57,789 nt of DNA, taken from NCBI RefSeq assembly GCF_026125825.1, contig NZ_JAHCKK010000019.1, positions 1-57,789 of the forward strand, in the 5' to 3' direction. Under the pieces are notes generated by a model that did not search any database, was not told the DNA's origin, and saw only the letters and a program-made list of their open reading frames with translations. This DNA is from Hydrogenophaga sp. Lineage in GTDB: Bacteria > Pseudomonadota > Gammaproteobacteria > Burkholderiales > Burkholderiaceae_C. This document shows, piece after piece, positions 33,714 to 42,848 of the stretch. The translations under genes and the position numbers were made by a program. Within the stretch, counting starts at the first letter, position 1. Every line of letters begins with the position of its first letter.

Positions 33714-34913
33714 CTACGTCAGGCGCTCGGACCTCGGGCTGGCGTGGTCGCGGCTGGTGGCCAGCATGCGGATGAGCGCGCGGTTGGCGTGCTCCAGGCT
33801 GATGTCATGGCGCTGGCACACCGACGGCAGGCGGTGCAGCTGGGCAGGTTCGCCCAGGGCGCGCGCTACGTCGAGCAGCGGGTGGTAAGGGCCGTCGTGG
33901 CGCAGCACGGCGTCGAACACCCGGCCTGAGAGGGGCAGGCGGTTGAGCAGTTCGCCCAGCGGCTGGTGCAGCAGGCGGTCGAGTTGCGAGAGCAAGGCGG
34001 TGGTGTAGACCTCGCCGCGCAGGTTGTCTTCGGAGCCGGTGGCCAGCAGGTGCTGGGCCAGGCGCGAGCGCATCACCATGGCGTAGCGCACCGGGTGCAG
34101 GTCGCGGTCGGGTTCGCTGTTGGGCAGCTGTTCGGCCAGCCAGCGGCCCAGCTCGCGAAAGCCCAGCATCATGAGCGCGTGGCGCAGCGAGCCGATTTCG
34201 TGGCGCCCGCCAAAGGCGGCGGAGTTGACCATCAGCAGGATGCGGTAGACCAGCACCGGGTCTTGCCGCACCAGGCGTTCGAGGTGTTCGATGGAGCAGT
34301 CTTCATCGCCGATGGCCATGAGGATCTGCTTGACCACCGCGCCGTCGTAGCTGAGCGGCTGGTGGCGGTGCGCATGCAGCACGTCGCTGTCGGGCCAGCC
34401 CAGCACGCCCCAGGCGCCCGCGTCGTCCAGGCATTGGCGCACCAGGGTTTGCGTGGTGACGCCTTCGACCAGCTGGCCGATCAGGCCGGCGGGCACGGAT
34501 TCGGCGCCGAGCTTGAGCAGGTTGCGCGCGTCGGCCGGGGCCAGGACTTCGCCGCGCACGGCAGCCAGGTCGGTGCGGCGCAGCAGCCGGTGCCCGCGCC
34601 GGGCGCCAGCGGTGAGGCGGGCCAGGGTCTCGGGCTGCTCGAACAGGGTGGCGGGCACTTCCAGCCAGGTGTTCTGAACCGGCTCGCAGGCCAGCGCCTG
34701 CTGCAGCAGCCGGGGGCTGTCCACGCTGAGGATGAGCACCGGCGCGCTGGCGGGCCAGTCGTCGCCCAGGGCCTGCATGAGGTGGGCCGCGTCGACGGAT
34801 TCGGGGTGCACGGCGCGCACACCCAGGCGCACGGCGGCGAGTTCGCGCGCACGGTTCCACACGGGCTCGTAGCCCAGTGCGATGCTGTCGAGCACGGTGT
34901 GGCTGATGATCAT
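33714..34913 (-). CDS. EAL-like/HDOD-domain signalling protein
   Basis: This 399-residue protein resembles YuxH-type proteins. The N-terminal part (about 1-190; QPIWNRARELAAVRL-like strand pattern, LNTWLEVPATLF, PADARNLLKLGAESVPAGLI) looks like a degenerate EAL cyclic-di-GMP phosphodiesterase fold without the catalytic EAL and metal residues. The C-terminal part is a HDOD domain (about 200-390; EDCSIEHLERLVRQDPVLVYRILLMVNS, IGSLRHALMMLGFRELGRWL). Such proteins act as signalling adaptors, often in motility. It lies 19 bp downstream of flgL, as the last gene of the flg run, so it is probably cotranscribed with flagellar genes. Function otherwise unknown. Confidence 0.8.
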   Translation of the reverse strand: MIISHTVLDSIALGYEPVWNRARELAAVRLGVRAVHPESVDAAHLMQALGDDWPASAPVLILSVDSPRLLQQALACEPVQNTWLEVPATLFEQPETLARLTAGARRGHRLLRRTDLAAVRGEVLAPADARNLLKLGAESVPAGLIGQLVEGVTTQTLVRQCLDDAGAWGVLGWPDSDVLHAHRHQPLSYDGAVVKQILMAIGDEDCSIEHLERLVRQDPVLVYRILLMVNSAAFGGRHEIGSLRHALMMLGFRELGRWLAEQLPNSEPDRDLHPVRYAMVMRSRLAQHLLATGSEDNLRGEVYTTALLSQLDRLLHQPLGELLNRLPLSGRVFDAVLRHDGPYHPLLDVARALGEPAQLHRLPSVCQRHDISLEHANRALIRMLATSRDHASPRSERLT

Positions 34914-34932
34914 GAGAAGGAGAGGACGCGGG

Positions 34933-36150
34933 TCAATTGATCACCTGGAACAACGACAGGCGCTGCACCTGTGCGTAGGTCTTGATGGCGGCTTCCAGGC
35001 CGAGTTGCTGGGTCTGCAGGTCGGACAGGCCCTTGATCGGGTCGAGTTCGACCAGGCGGGCATTCTCGGTCTTGAGGGCGATGGAGCCATCTTCCATCTG
35101 GGCATTGAGCGAGTCGGCGCGGTTGAGCCATTCGCCAGCGCGACCGCGGGCGGCGAGCACGCGGTCGTGGCCGGCGTCCACCTCGGTCATGGCGCGCGCC
35201 ATCGCCTGGGTGTGGTACGCGCTTTCGTTGGGCCCGTTGTAGCGCAGCGCGTCCACGGCGTTCTGCACGACGGAGAAGATGTCGGTGGTGGTGGTCACCG
35301 GCCGCAGTTCCACGCGGTCGCCGGCGGCGGGCGTGCCGCGCAGCTCCAGCGACATGCCGTCGAATTCGATGGTCTTGTTGGCCACGTAGGGCTGGCCGAC
35401 GTGGCCGGGCACCGGCGTGCCGGTGGTGGCGTTGGTCACGGTGTACTGCATCACGCCACCCACTTCGGCGAAGCTGATGTCGTAGTCGTTGCCGGTGAGC
35501 GCGGCGGCGTTGGTGACGTTGCCCATGGTGGTGCTCACGTTGCCGGTGTTGCCCACGGGCAAGTCGAGCGTGAAGGTGCCATTGCCCTGGGGCACGCGCA
35601 TCCAGATGGCGTCGCCATCCAGCGCCTGCGGCAGCGAGCTGTTGCCGGCGGCCGCCTGGCCGCGCTGGCCATCGAACTGCACGCCGTTGCCGCTGGGGCC
35701 ATAAAGGTCCACAAAGGGCGTGGAGGTGCCGCCCAGGCCACCGTAGAGGGTGCGGCCGGCGTTGTCCTTGCGGTTGGCCACGGCGATGAGCTGCTCGCGC
35801 AGGCCTTCGAGCTGTTTGGCCACGTCTTCGCGCTCGGCGTCGGTGAAGGTGGCGTTGCCGGCGGTCACCAGCAGGTCGCGCACGCGCTGGATCAGGTCGC
35901 CCGATTCCTTCAGGCCGCTCTCGGCTTGCTGCAGGCTGGCGCGCGAGGCTTCCAGCGCGCGCATGTCAGCGGTGGTGCGGGCCAGGCGGTTGGCGGCGGT
36001 CTCCGCCAGGGTGGCGGCCACCGGGTCGTCGCTGGCCTTCTGCACACGCAGGCCGGTGGACACGCGCTCCTGCTGCGCGGCCAGCTCGGCCTGGCGGCGG
36101 GTCAGGATGGCGATGGTGTTGTCGTAGGTGTGGGCGGTGGCGATGCGCAT
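34933..36150 (-). CDS. flgL: Flagellar hook-filament junction protein FlgL (HAP3)
   Basis: This 405-residue junction protein lies between hook and filament. The N-terminal helical D0/D1 segment is MRIATAHTYDNTIAILTRRQ ... VSTGLRVQKASDDPVAA, and the C-terminal coiled-coil ends AYAQVQRLSLFQVIN, both typical of the flagellin/FlgL superfamily. The middle is an inserted variable domain (about 150-290). It is exported through the flagellar secretion system with FlgN as chaperone. It is separated from flgK by the repeat R3. Confidence 0.94.
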   Translation of the reverse strand: MRIATAHTYDNTIAILTRRQAELAAQQERVSTGLRVQKASDDPVAATLAETAANRLARTTADMRALEASRASLQQAESGLKESGDLIQRVRDLLVTAGNATFTDAEREDVAKQLEGLREQLIAVANRKDNAGRTLYGGLGGTSTPFVDLYGPSGNGVQFDGQRGQAAAGNSSLPQALDGDAIWMRVPQGNGTFTLDLPVGNTGNVSTTMGNVTNAAALTGNDYDISFAEVGGVMQYTVTNATTGTPVPGHVGQPYVANKTIEFDGMSLELRGTPAAGDRVELRPVTTTTDIFSVVQNAVDALRYNGPNESAYHTQAMARAMTEVDAGHDRVLAARGRAGEWLNRADSLNAQMEDGSIALKTENARLVELDPIKGLSDLQTQQLGLEAAIKTYAQVQRLSLFQVIN

Positions 36151-36179
36151 GTCAGTTCCTCAATCTTGCGAGCGAGCTT

Positions 36180-36290
36180 CCAGGGGCATCAGGGGTCCGG
36201 CTTCGCCGGCCCAGGATGCCGTCTCCCCTCCAGGCGCCGAAGGCGCGCCAGAGAGGGGGGAAGCCGCGCAGCGGCGCAGGGGGGTGTTCA
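36180..36290 (-). repeat. Stop-adjacent GC-rich repeat R3, between flgK and flgL
   Basis: Begins 3 nt after the flgK stop (TAG) in the gene's direction, with ATGAACACCCCCCTGCGCC. Hairpins: outer GGCATC/GATGCC enclosing GGTCCGGC-TTC-GCCGGCC; a GGCGCC-GAA-GGCGCG stem; and CCCCTC/GAGGGGG. Confidence 0.85.
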
Positions 36291-36293
36291 TAT

Positions 36294-38207
36294 CTAGCGG
36301 CCCACGGTCTGCAGCAGGCTGTCGAAGGTGCTCTGGGCGATCTGGAGGAACTTGGCCGAGGCTTGGTAGGCCTGCTGGTATTGCAGCAGGCGCGCGGCCT
36401 CTTCGTCCAGGTTGACGCCGGCCACGTTGGCGCGCGCGGTCTCGGCGGTGTTGGCGACGTTGGCCGAGAAATCGGCGGCGAACTTGGCGCCCTGCACGCG
36501 CGTGCCGATGTCGGCGAACAGGCTGACATAGCCGTCGGACAGGGGCACGCCGCCGTAGGTGGGCAGGTCGCGCAGGGCCAGCATGCCGGTGCCGTTGCCC
36601 GCGTTCTGCGAGATCGCCCCCGCGGGCGCGGCGCCGATGCTGAAGGTGTCACCCGCCCCGGGGCTGCCGCGCATCGTGAGGCTCCAGCCGTTGAGCGTGA
36701 TGGACTGGCCCGGCTTGAAGTTGTAGCTCGGTGGCGGGCCAGGGTTGTCGGGCGCGGGGTTGCCCGGGCCCAGGCCGGTGGCGGTGAAGCTGCCGTCGGC
36801 CAGGAAGGTGATGGTGACCGGGTCGGTCAGGTTGGGCGAGGCCGAGGAGGCGTACAGGCTCTCCACGCTCAGGCCGCCCGAGTTGCCGGTGCCGGGCGTG
36901 ACCATGACCGGGCTGGCGGCGGCCAGCCGGTCGGGCGAGCCGATCGCCACCTGCAGGTCGCGCGCGGCGGCGGCGTAGGGGCGCACCAGGAAACGGTCGC
37001 CCGTCGCGCCAGCGCCGCTGTCGAGGTTGAAGGTGAGGCCGTCGACCACGGCGGGCAGCGAGGTCACGGGGGTGGCGGTCCCGTCGGACAGGCGCACCAC
37101 GCTCATGCCGGCGGCCTCGAAGCGCAGCTCGTAATCGGAGGCGACCAGCGCGGTCGGGTCGGCCACGCTGGCGCTGACCTCGGCGTTGCCAGTGTTGCCC
37201 GGCCGGGCCAGACCGACCGCAGCGGCCGGCGTGTTGAAGAAGTTCTGGCCCGCATTGCCCTGCAGGTCCACGCCCAGCTTGTGCTGGTTGTTCACGGTGG
37301 TGGCGGTGGCCAGGGCCATGCGGCCCAGCAGGTTCTGCGTGTCGACCAGGTCGTGATTCATGAAGCGCATGAGGCCGGCGAGTTCGCCGCCGCCGAGGTT
37401 GGCGTCGGGAATCGGGGTGCTCACGCCGCCCTGCACGAACGAAAGCGCGACGCGCGCGCTGTCGGTGCTGTCCTGCCCCGCGGCCAGCGCATTGGCGCGC
37501 GAACCCAGCACCAGCGGCTGGCTGCCGGCGATGAACACGCTCACGGCACCACTGTCCGACGGCACGTTGGTCGTCTGGACGTACTTGTTCAGGTCGCTCA
37601 GGATCTTGTCGCGCTGGTCCAGCAGGTCGTTGGGCGTGTGGCCATTGCCCTGGCTCTCGGTGATGCGCTCGTTGACCTTGGCCAGGTCTTGCGCCAGGCC
37701 GTTGATGATGGTGACCGCACCGCCCACCTGCTGTTTGGTGGTGTTCTGCAGCGAATCGATCTGCGCGGCGGTGTTGCGCAGGCGCGAGGCGAGCTCTTCG
37801 CCCTTGGCGATCACGACCACGCGCGCGGTGAGGTTGGTGGGCGAGGACGAGACGTCGGTCCAGGCGTTGAGCATGTCGTTGAGCGCGGTTCCCAGACCGG
37901 CCGAGCCGGTGGGGAAGGCGCTTTCGAGCTGCTGCAGGCGGGCGTAGCGCAGGGCGTCGGCAGCGGCCACCGAGCCGGCCTTTTGCGCCTCGCGCGTCAG
38001 GTACTGGTTGTGCGAGCGCTCGACGGTGGCGATCTCCATGCCCATGCCAAAGTAGCCGTTGCCCATCTGCTGGTAGCCGGACGTCTGCTGGATGACGTTC
38101 TGGCGCGAGTAGCCGGGCGTGTTGACGTTGGCGATGTTGTTGCCGATGACCTGCAGGGCGGCAAGGTTGGCATTGAGCGCGCGGGCACCGATGTTGAGGG
38201 AGGGCAT
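36294..38207 (-). CDS. flgK: Flagellar hook-filament junction protein FlgK (HAP1)
   Basis: This 637-residue protein has the N-terminal rod-family signature MPSLNIGARALNANLAALQV...NIANVNTPGYSRQN and the C-terminal helix NLDEEAARLLQYQQAYQASAKFLQIAQSTFDSLLQTVGR. The large central domain is variable, as expected. With FlgL it forms the hook-filament junction and is chaperoned by FlgN. flgJ ends 13 bp upstream of its start. Confidence 0.95.
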   Translation of the reverse strand: MPSLNIGARALNANLAALQVIGNNIANVNTPGYSRQNVIQQTSGYQQMGNGYFGMGMEIATVERSHNQYLTREAQKAGSVAAADALRYARLQQLESAFPTGSAGLGTALNDMLNAWTDVSSSPTNLTARVVVIAKGEELASRLRNTAAQIDSLQNTTKQQVGGAVTIINGLAQDLAKVNERITESQGNGHTPNDLLDQRDKILSDLNKYVQTTNVPSDSGAVSVFIAGSQPLVLGSRANALAAGQDSTDSARVALSFVQGGVSTPIPDANLGGGELAGLMRFMNHDLVDTQNLLGRMALATATTVNNQHKLGVDLQGNAGQNFFNTPAAAVGLARPGNTGNAEVSASVADPTALVASDYELRFEAAGMSVVRLSDGTATPVTSLPAVVDGLTFNLDSGAGATGDRFLVRPYAAAARDLQVAIGSPDRLAAASPVMVTPGTGNSGGLSVESLYASSASPNLTDPVTITFLADGSFTATGLGPGNPAPDNPGPPPSYNFKPGQSITLNGWSLTMRGSPGAGDTFSIGAAPAGAISQNAGNGTGMLALRDLPTYGGVPLSDGYVSLFADIGTRVQGAKFAADFSANVANTAETARANVAGVNLDEEAARLLQYQQAYQASAKFLQIAQSTFDSLLQTVGR

Positions 38208-38220
38208 GGCGGGGTCTCGG

Positions 38221-39096
38221 TCAGCCCTGGGCGCGCTGGAGCGTCAGGGTGGTGTTGATCGCGCGGCTGAGCTTGGCGGCGTACTGCGGGTCGGTGGCGT
38301 AGCCGGCCTTCTGCAGGCCGCTGGCGAAGCCTTGCACGGAATGCAGCTGGTCCATCACGCCTTCGTAGCGCGGGCTGTTGCCGATGAGGCGGGCGTAGTC
38401 GCGGAACGAGTCGGCGTAGGAGTCGTAGGCACGGAACTTGGCGGTCACCTTGCGCGGCTCGCCGTTGACGTACTCGGTGGTCGTGATCTCGGCGACCTTG
38501 CCCTTCCAGCTGTCGGTGGCCTTGATGCCGAACAGGTTGTGCGACGGTGAGCCGTCGGCGTTCCTGATCTCGCTGCGGCCCCAGCCGGTCTCGTGCCCGG
38601 CCTGGCCGATCATGAAACTGGCGGGAATGCCCGACTCGCGCGCCACGGTGGCCGCGGCCTCGCTGTGCTGCTCGACAAACCCCGACTGGCGCGGGCCTGC
38701 GCTGGCGCGGCCCACGGTGCTGGTGTCGCCGCCGGCCGACAGCGCCTCGGCGCCACCTTTGCTCAGGCCCCTGGTCGCGTCGGTGTTCGACATCTGGCGG
38801 CCGAGCTGGCGCTCGATCGCTTCGGACAACCCGCCGGGCAGGCCCGAGAGCTGCACCGAGAACTGCTGGTCGAGCAAGTCCATGCCCAGGTTGCTGCCCT
38901 CGCCGTCCATCAGGCCGGACTTCTGCGTGGCTTCGCGCATGCTCTTGATGAGCTCGCGCATGAAAAGCGATTCGAACTGCTTGGCCGCTTCTTTCAGCGC
39001 GGCCTTGTCGTCGCCCTTGCCCGAGCCGTAGCGCAGCGCGTTGAGCGCTGTCGGGTCGGCGGCCAGGCCGCTGGGCGTGAGGGCACGGGTGTTCAT
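38221..39096 (-). CDS. flgJ: Flagellar rod cap/muramidase FlgJ
   Basis: This 291-residue dual-function protein has an N-terminal rod-capping domain (about 35-105; LKEAAKQFESLFMRELIKSMREAT, MDLLDQQFSVQLSGLPGGL). Its C-terminal glucosaminidase domain (about 145-285) has HETGWGRSEIRNADGS and SHNLFGIKAT, which carry the catalytic glutamate region that cuts peptidoglycan for the rod. The two-domain form is the betaproteobacterial/gammaproteobacterial type. It starts 2 bp after flgI ends. Confidence 0.94.
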   Translation of the reverse strand: MNTRALTPSGLAADPTALNALRYGSGKGDDKAALKEAAKQFESLFMRELIKSMREATQKSGLMDGEGSNLGMDLLDQQFSVQLSGLPGGLSEAIERQLGRQMSNTDATRGLSKGGAEALSAGGDTSTVGRASAGPRQSGFVEQHSEAAATVARESGIPASFMIGQAGHETGWGRSEIRNADGSPSHNLFGIKATDSWKGKVAEITTTEYVNGEPRKVTAKFRAYDSYADSFRDYARLIGNSPRYEGVMDQLHSVQGFASGLQKAGYATDPQYAAKLSRAINTTLTLQRAQG

Positions 39097-39098
39097 GC

Positions 39099-40217
39099 TC
39101 AGATGACTTCGAGTTCCGCGTTCATCGCGCCAGAGGCCTTGATGGCCTGGAGGATGGCCAGCAGGTCCTGCGGCGTGGCACCGAGCGAGTTCAGTGCGCG
39201 CACCACGTCAGAGAGCTGCGGTGCGGTGTCGATCTTCACGAGCGAGCCCTTGTCCTGGCGGATCTGGATGTCGGCCTTCTCCGTCACCACCGTCTGCCCG
39301 CCCACGGACAGCGGGTTGGGCTGGCTGACCACGGGGGTGGAGCTGATGCTCACCGAGAGATTGCCGTGCGAGACCGCGCAGGCGCCGAGCGTGACGGCCT
39401 GGTTCATCACGATGGAGCCGGTGCGCGAGTTGATGATGACGCGCGCCATCGGAATGGTGGCATCCAGGCGGATGTCTTCCACCTTGGCCAGGAAGCTCAC
39501 GCGCTGGCTGGGGTCGGCCGGCGCGCGCAGGCGCACCACGCGGCCGTCCACGGCGCTGGCCACGCCCGCACCCATGGCCTTGTTGATGGCATCGGTCACG
39601 CGGCTGGCGGTCTGGAAGTCGTTGGCGTTCAGGCCCAGGTCGATGGTCTCGCCCAGCGCGAAAGGCGTGGCCACCGCGCGTTCGACCTGCGCACCGCCGG
39701 GCACGCGCCCGGCGCTCAGGTGGTTGACCTGCACCTTGCTGCCACCGGCCGAGGCGCCCGCGCCGCCGACCAGCAGGTTGCCCTGCGCGAGCGCGTAGAT
39801 CTCGCCATCGGCGCCCTTGAGCGGCGTGGTGATCAGCGTGCCGCCGCGCAGCGACTTGGCGTTGCCGACGGAGGAGACGGTCACGTCGATGGCCTGCCCG
39901 GGCTGGGCGAAGGCGGGCAGCTGCGCGGTGACCATCACGGCCGCGACGTTCTTCAACTGCATGTTCGCCCCCGGCGGCAGCGAGAGGCCGAGCTGCTGCA
40001 GGTAGTTGTTCAGGCTCTGCGTGGTGTAGGGCATCTGCGTGGTCTGGTCGCCCGTGCCGTCCAGGCCCACCACCAGGCCGTAGCCCGTCAGCTGGTTGCT
40101 GCGCACGCCCTGCACCGCCGCAATCTCCTTGATGCGGATCGCCTGGGCGGCGGCGGGCAACACGGCCAGCGCGCTGCACGTCAGCATCAAGTATCGGAAG
40201 AAGCGGTCGATAGTCAT
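39099..40217 (-). CDS. flgI: Flagellar P-ring protein FlgI
   Basis: This 372-residue periplasmic P-ring subunit has a signal peptide (MTIDRFFRYLMLTCSALAVLPAAAQA), then IRIKEIAAVQGVRSNQLTGYGLVVGLDGTGDQ, the family hallmark, and the C-terminal LVRALNSLGATPQDLLAILQAIKASGAM. Its assembly around the rod needs FlgA, encoded across the divergent promoter region. Repeat R4 lies upstream between it and flgH. Confidence 0.95.
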   Translation of the reverse strand: MTIDRFFRYLMLTCSALAVLPAAAQAIRIKEIAAVQGVRSNQLTGYGLVVGLDGTGDQTTQMPYTTQSLNNYLQQLGLSLPPGANMQLKNVAAVMVTAQLPAFAQPGQAIDVTVSSVGNAKSLRGGTLITTPLKGADGEIYALAQGNLLVGGAGASAGGSKVQVNHLSAGRVPGGAQVERAVATPFALGETIDLGLNANDFQTASRVTDAINKAMGAGVASAVDGRVVRLRAPADPSQRVSFLAKVEDIRLDATIPMARVIINSRTGSIVMNQAVTLGACAVSHGNLSVSISSTPVVSQPNPLSVGGQTVVTEKADIQIRQDKGSLVKIDTAPQLSDVVRALNSLGATPQDLLAILQAIKASGAMNAELEVI

Positions 40218-40259
40218 TTCATGGGTTCCAAAGAACTTCCGGAGCGAAAGGCATCCCTT

Positions 40260-40341
40260 CCAGGGCGCCGCGGAACCGGCTTTGCCGGGCCGCCAGCGCC
40301 GCCCCCTTGAGGGGGTCGCACGCAGTGCGGCGGGGGTGACT
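40260..40341 (-). repeat. Stop-adjacent GC-rich repeat R4, between flgH and flgI
   Basis: Begins about 15 nt after the flgH stop with GATGAGTCACCCCCGCCGC. Contains CCCCCTTGAGGGGG, and a two-tier hairpin with outer GGCGC/GCGCC enclosing GCGGAACCGGC/GCCGGGCCGC. Confidence 0.75.
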
Positions 40342-40356
40342 CATCATGCAACGGCG

Positions 40357-41064
40357 TCAGAACGGGAGAACGGTCAAAAAGAACCGTGCCAACCAGCCAA
40401 TTGAAAGCGCTTCGCCCTGCTGGCCGCGTCCTCGCGACTCGACGCGCACATTGGCCACCTGGGTGGAGGCCACCACATTGCCAGGGCGGATCTGCCGCGG
40501 GTCCACCGTGCCCGAGAAGCGCAGCACGTCCACGTTCTGGTTCACACCGATCTGCTTCTCGCCCACCACCAGCAGGTGGCCGTTGGGCAGCACCTCTTGC
40601 ACCGTGGTCGTGATGGAGCCCGTGAAGTTGTTGGCGTTTTCGGTCTCGCCATTGCCGGCGAACTTGTTGGACGAATTCGCGCCCACGTCGAGCTTGCCCA
40701 GCAGCGAGCTGCTCGGGCTGATGAAGGGCAGCGCAGAGATGCCGGCCGAGGCACTGCCACTGCGGTCCACCGACGACGAGGACTTCTGCGTCGCGCTGAT
40801 GCGCTCGGTGATCTGCACCGTGAGGATGTCGCCGGGCATGCGCGCGCGCGGATCTTCGAACGCTGGCCGGTAGCTCACGGCCTGGAACAGGCTGCCGCCG
40901 GGCGCCACCGTGACGGCGGGCGCGGCAACGGGGGCCTGCTGCGCGTAGCGCACCGGCTGGGCGGGCACCAGGTCCACCTGGGGCGTGCGCTGCAGCGTTT
41001 CACAACCACCCAGAAAGAAGGCGGATGCCAGCAGCACGGTAAGGAGAGGTATCGAGCGTTTCAT
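40357..41064 (-). CDS. flgH: Flagellar L-ring lipoprotein FlgH
   Basis: This 235-residue outer-membrane lipoprotein forms the L-ring. The signal peptide MKRSIPLLTVLLASAFFLGGC ends in the lipobox LGGC, so Cys21 is lipidated. The body has SLFQAVSYRPAFEDPRARMPGDILTVQI, NVDVLRFSGTVDPRQIRPGN and the terminal LARFFLTVLPF, all typical. An ATG six bases upstream is possible but gives only two extra residues. Confidence 0.95.
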   Translation of the reverse strand: MKRSIPLLTVLLASAFFLGGCETLQRTPQVDLVPAQPVRYAQQAPVAAPAVTVAPGGSLFQAVSYRPAFEDPRARMPGDILTVQITERISATQKSSSSVDRSGSASAGISALPFISPSSSLLGKLDVGANSSNKFAGNGETENANNFTGSITTTVQEVLPNGHLLVVGEKQIGVNQNVDVLRFSGTVDPRQIRPGNVVASTQVANVRVESRGRGQQGEALSIGWLARFFLTVLPF

Positions 41065-41102
41065 ACACATCTTTCGAGAGAAGTGCCTCAATTCAGAGGG
41101 GT

Positions 41103-41119
41103 CACGGCCGCAGGCCGTG
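41103..41119 (-). promoter_or_regulatory. Short hairpin between flgG and flgH
   Basis: Perfect 7-bp stem CACGGCC-GCA-GGCCGTG, 16 nt after the flgG stop, beside an ACCACCCCGC segment. It may be a reduced relative of the stop-adjacent repeats; it has no U-tract. Confidence 0.4.
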
Positions 41120-41134
41120 GCGGGGTGGTCACCT

Positions 41135-41917
41135 TCAGAGCTGGCTCAGGCGCTGCAGCATCTGGTCAGAGGTTTGAATGGCTTTCGAATTCATCTCGTA
41201 GGCGCGCTGGGTCTGGATCATGGTCACCAGTTCCTGCACCACGTTGACGTTGGAGGTTTCGACGTAGCCCTGCATCAGCGAGCCCATGCCGGCCGAGTTG
41301 GGCGCGCCGTTGATGGGGTTGCCCGAGGCCAGGCTCTCGGCATACAGGTTCTGGCCCAGGGGCTCCAGGCCGGCCGGGTTGATGAAGCTGGCCAGCTCGA
41401 TGTTGCCGATCTGCTGCGGTGCGGGGTTGCCCGGCAGCTTGACGGTCACCACGCCATCGGCCGACACTGTGACGCTCTGCGCCTGGGCCGGCACGGTGAT
41501 GCCGGCGGTCAGCGGGTAGCCGCTGTTGGTCACGATGCGGCCCTGCGCGTCGGCCTTGAAACTGCCATCTCGCGTGTAAGCGGTGGTGCCGTCGGGCATC
41601 TCGACCTGGAAGAAGCCATTGCCGTTGACAGCCAGGTCCAGCGGGTTGTCCGACTGCTGCAGGCTGCCCTGCGAGAAGTTGCGCGAGGTGGCCACGGTGC
41701 GCACCCCCAGGCCGACCTGCAGCCCCGTGGGCAGCTCGGCCTGCTCGGCCGTGTTGGCGCCCACCTGGCGCAGGTTCTGGTACATCAGGTCTTCGAACAC
41801 GGCGTTGGCGCGCTTGAAGCCGTTGGTGGACACGTTGGCCAGGTTGTTCGAAATCACATCCAGCTGCATCTGCTGCGCCTGCATGCCGGTCTTGGAAATC
41901 ATCAGCGAGTTGATCAT
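41135..41917 (-). CDS. flgG: Flagellar distal rod protein FlgG
   Basis: This 260-residue distal rod subunit starts MINSLMISKTGMQAQQMQLDVISNNLANVSTNGFKRANAVFEDLMY and ends in SNVNVVQELVTMIQTQRAYEMNSKAIQTSDQMLQRLSQL, both near-universal FlgG sequences. Its length matches E. coli FlgG. It lies in the flgB-L run after flgF, with the repeat R5 in the gap. Confidence 0.97.
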   Translation of the reverse strand: MINSLMISKTGMQAQQMQLDVISNNLANVSTNGFKRANAVFEDLMYQNLRQVGANTAEQAELPTGLQVGLGVRTVATSRNFSQGSLQQSDNPLDLAVNGNGFFQVEMPDGTTAYTRDGSFKADAQGRIVTNSGYPLTAGITVPAQAQSVTVSADGVVTVKLPGNPAPQQIGNIELASFINPAGLEPLGQNLYAESLASGNPINGAPNSAGMGSLMQGYVETSNVNVVQELVTMIQTQRAYEMNSKAIQTSDQMLQRLSQL

Positions 41918-41972
41918 GGTGCTTCTTCCTTGTTTCAGTTAAGCCCGGTTCATCGGCGGCAGTAGCCTTCGT

Positions 41973-42060
41973 CCAGAGATACCGAGGAACCGGCTTCGCC
42001 GGGCCTCAGGTATCGCCCCCCTCACAGGGGGGTGGCGCCGAAGGCGACGCGGGGGGTGCT
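41973..42060 (-). repeat. Stop-adjacent GC-rich repeat R5, between flgF and flgG
   Basis: Begins immediately after the flgF TAA as GAAGCACCCCCCGCGTCGCC. Hairpins: GGCGCCGAAGGCG, CCCCCCTCACAGGGGGG, and a two-tier stem with outer GATACC/GGTATC enclosing GAGGAACCGGC/GCCGGGCCTC. The outer stem covaries with that of R7. Confidence 0.85.
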
Positions 42061-42062
42061 TC

Positions 42063-42800
42063 TTATCCATTCATGCTCAGCAGCTGGCTGGCGGTCTTGT
42101 CGTTGGTTTCGCCGTTCTGCAGCATGCGCATCTGCACCTCGAACTGGCGGGCCACGGCGATCATGCCCACCATGGCCTCCATGGGATTGACGTTGGAGCC
42201 TTCGAGCGCGCCGTCCTGCAGACGGGCCACGTCGCTGGCGGGCAGCGGGTCGCCCTGCGGGCCGCGGAACAGGCCGTCCTCGCTGCGGCGCAGCGGGTTG
42301 TCGGCGTCGGGCGTGACCATCTTGAGGCGGCCCACGGTCTGCGAGGGTTGGTTGCCGATGCGCGTGCTCACGGTGCCGTCGGAGGCGATGTCCACGCGCG
42401 CGCCTTCGGGAATCACGATCGGGCCACCGTCGCCCAGCATGGGCAGGCCCTGGCCGCTGACGAGGGTGCCGTCCTGGTTGACTTCGAGCGCGCCGGCGCG
42501 GGTGTAGGCCTCGGTGCCGTCCAGCCCCTGCACCGCGAAGTAGGCATTGCCGCGCGCGGCCACGTCCAGATTGCGGCCGGTGGCGGCGATCGAACCCGGC
42601 AGATCGGAGTGGCCGGGCGTGGCTTCCAGGGCGAACACGCGCGTGCTCGCCCCGTCGCCGCGCACTGGCACGGCGCGGAACGTGGAGAGCTCGGCGCGAA
42701 AGCCCGGCGTGGACACGTTGGCCAGGTTGTTGGCCAGCACCTGCTGCCGGTACTGCGCGGCGTTGGCGCCGGTCATCGCGGTGTAGATCATGCGGTCCAT
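42063..42800 (-). CDS. flgF: Flagellar proximal rod protein FlgF
   Basis: This 245-residue proximal rod subunit opens MDRMIYTAMTGANAAQYRQQVLANNLANVSTPGFRAELSTF and ends NVNPMEAMVGMIAVARQFEVQMRMLQNGE. The internal YFAVQGLDGTEAYTRAGALEVNQDGTLV fits the FlgE/F/G beta domain. It is read in the same direction as flgE, whose stop is 136 bp upstream across repeat R6. Confidence 0.95.
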   Translation of the reverse strand: MDRMIYTAMTGANAAQYRQQVLANNLANVSTPGFRAELSTFRAVPVRGDGASTRVFALEATPGHSDLPGSIAATGRNLDVAARGNAYFAVQGLDGTEAYTRAGALEVNQDGTLVSGQGLPMLGDGGPIVIPEGARVDIASDGTVSTRIGNQPSQTVGRLKMVTPDADNPLRRSEDGLFRGPQGDPLPASDVARLQDGALEGSNVNPMEAMVGMIAVARQFEVQMRMLQNGETNDKTASQLLSMNG

Positions 42801-42848
42801 GCGGGGCTCCTTCGAATACAGATGCCGGTGCGTGCGAGATGGCTTCGA

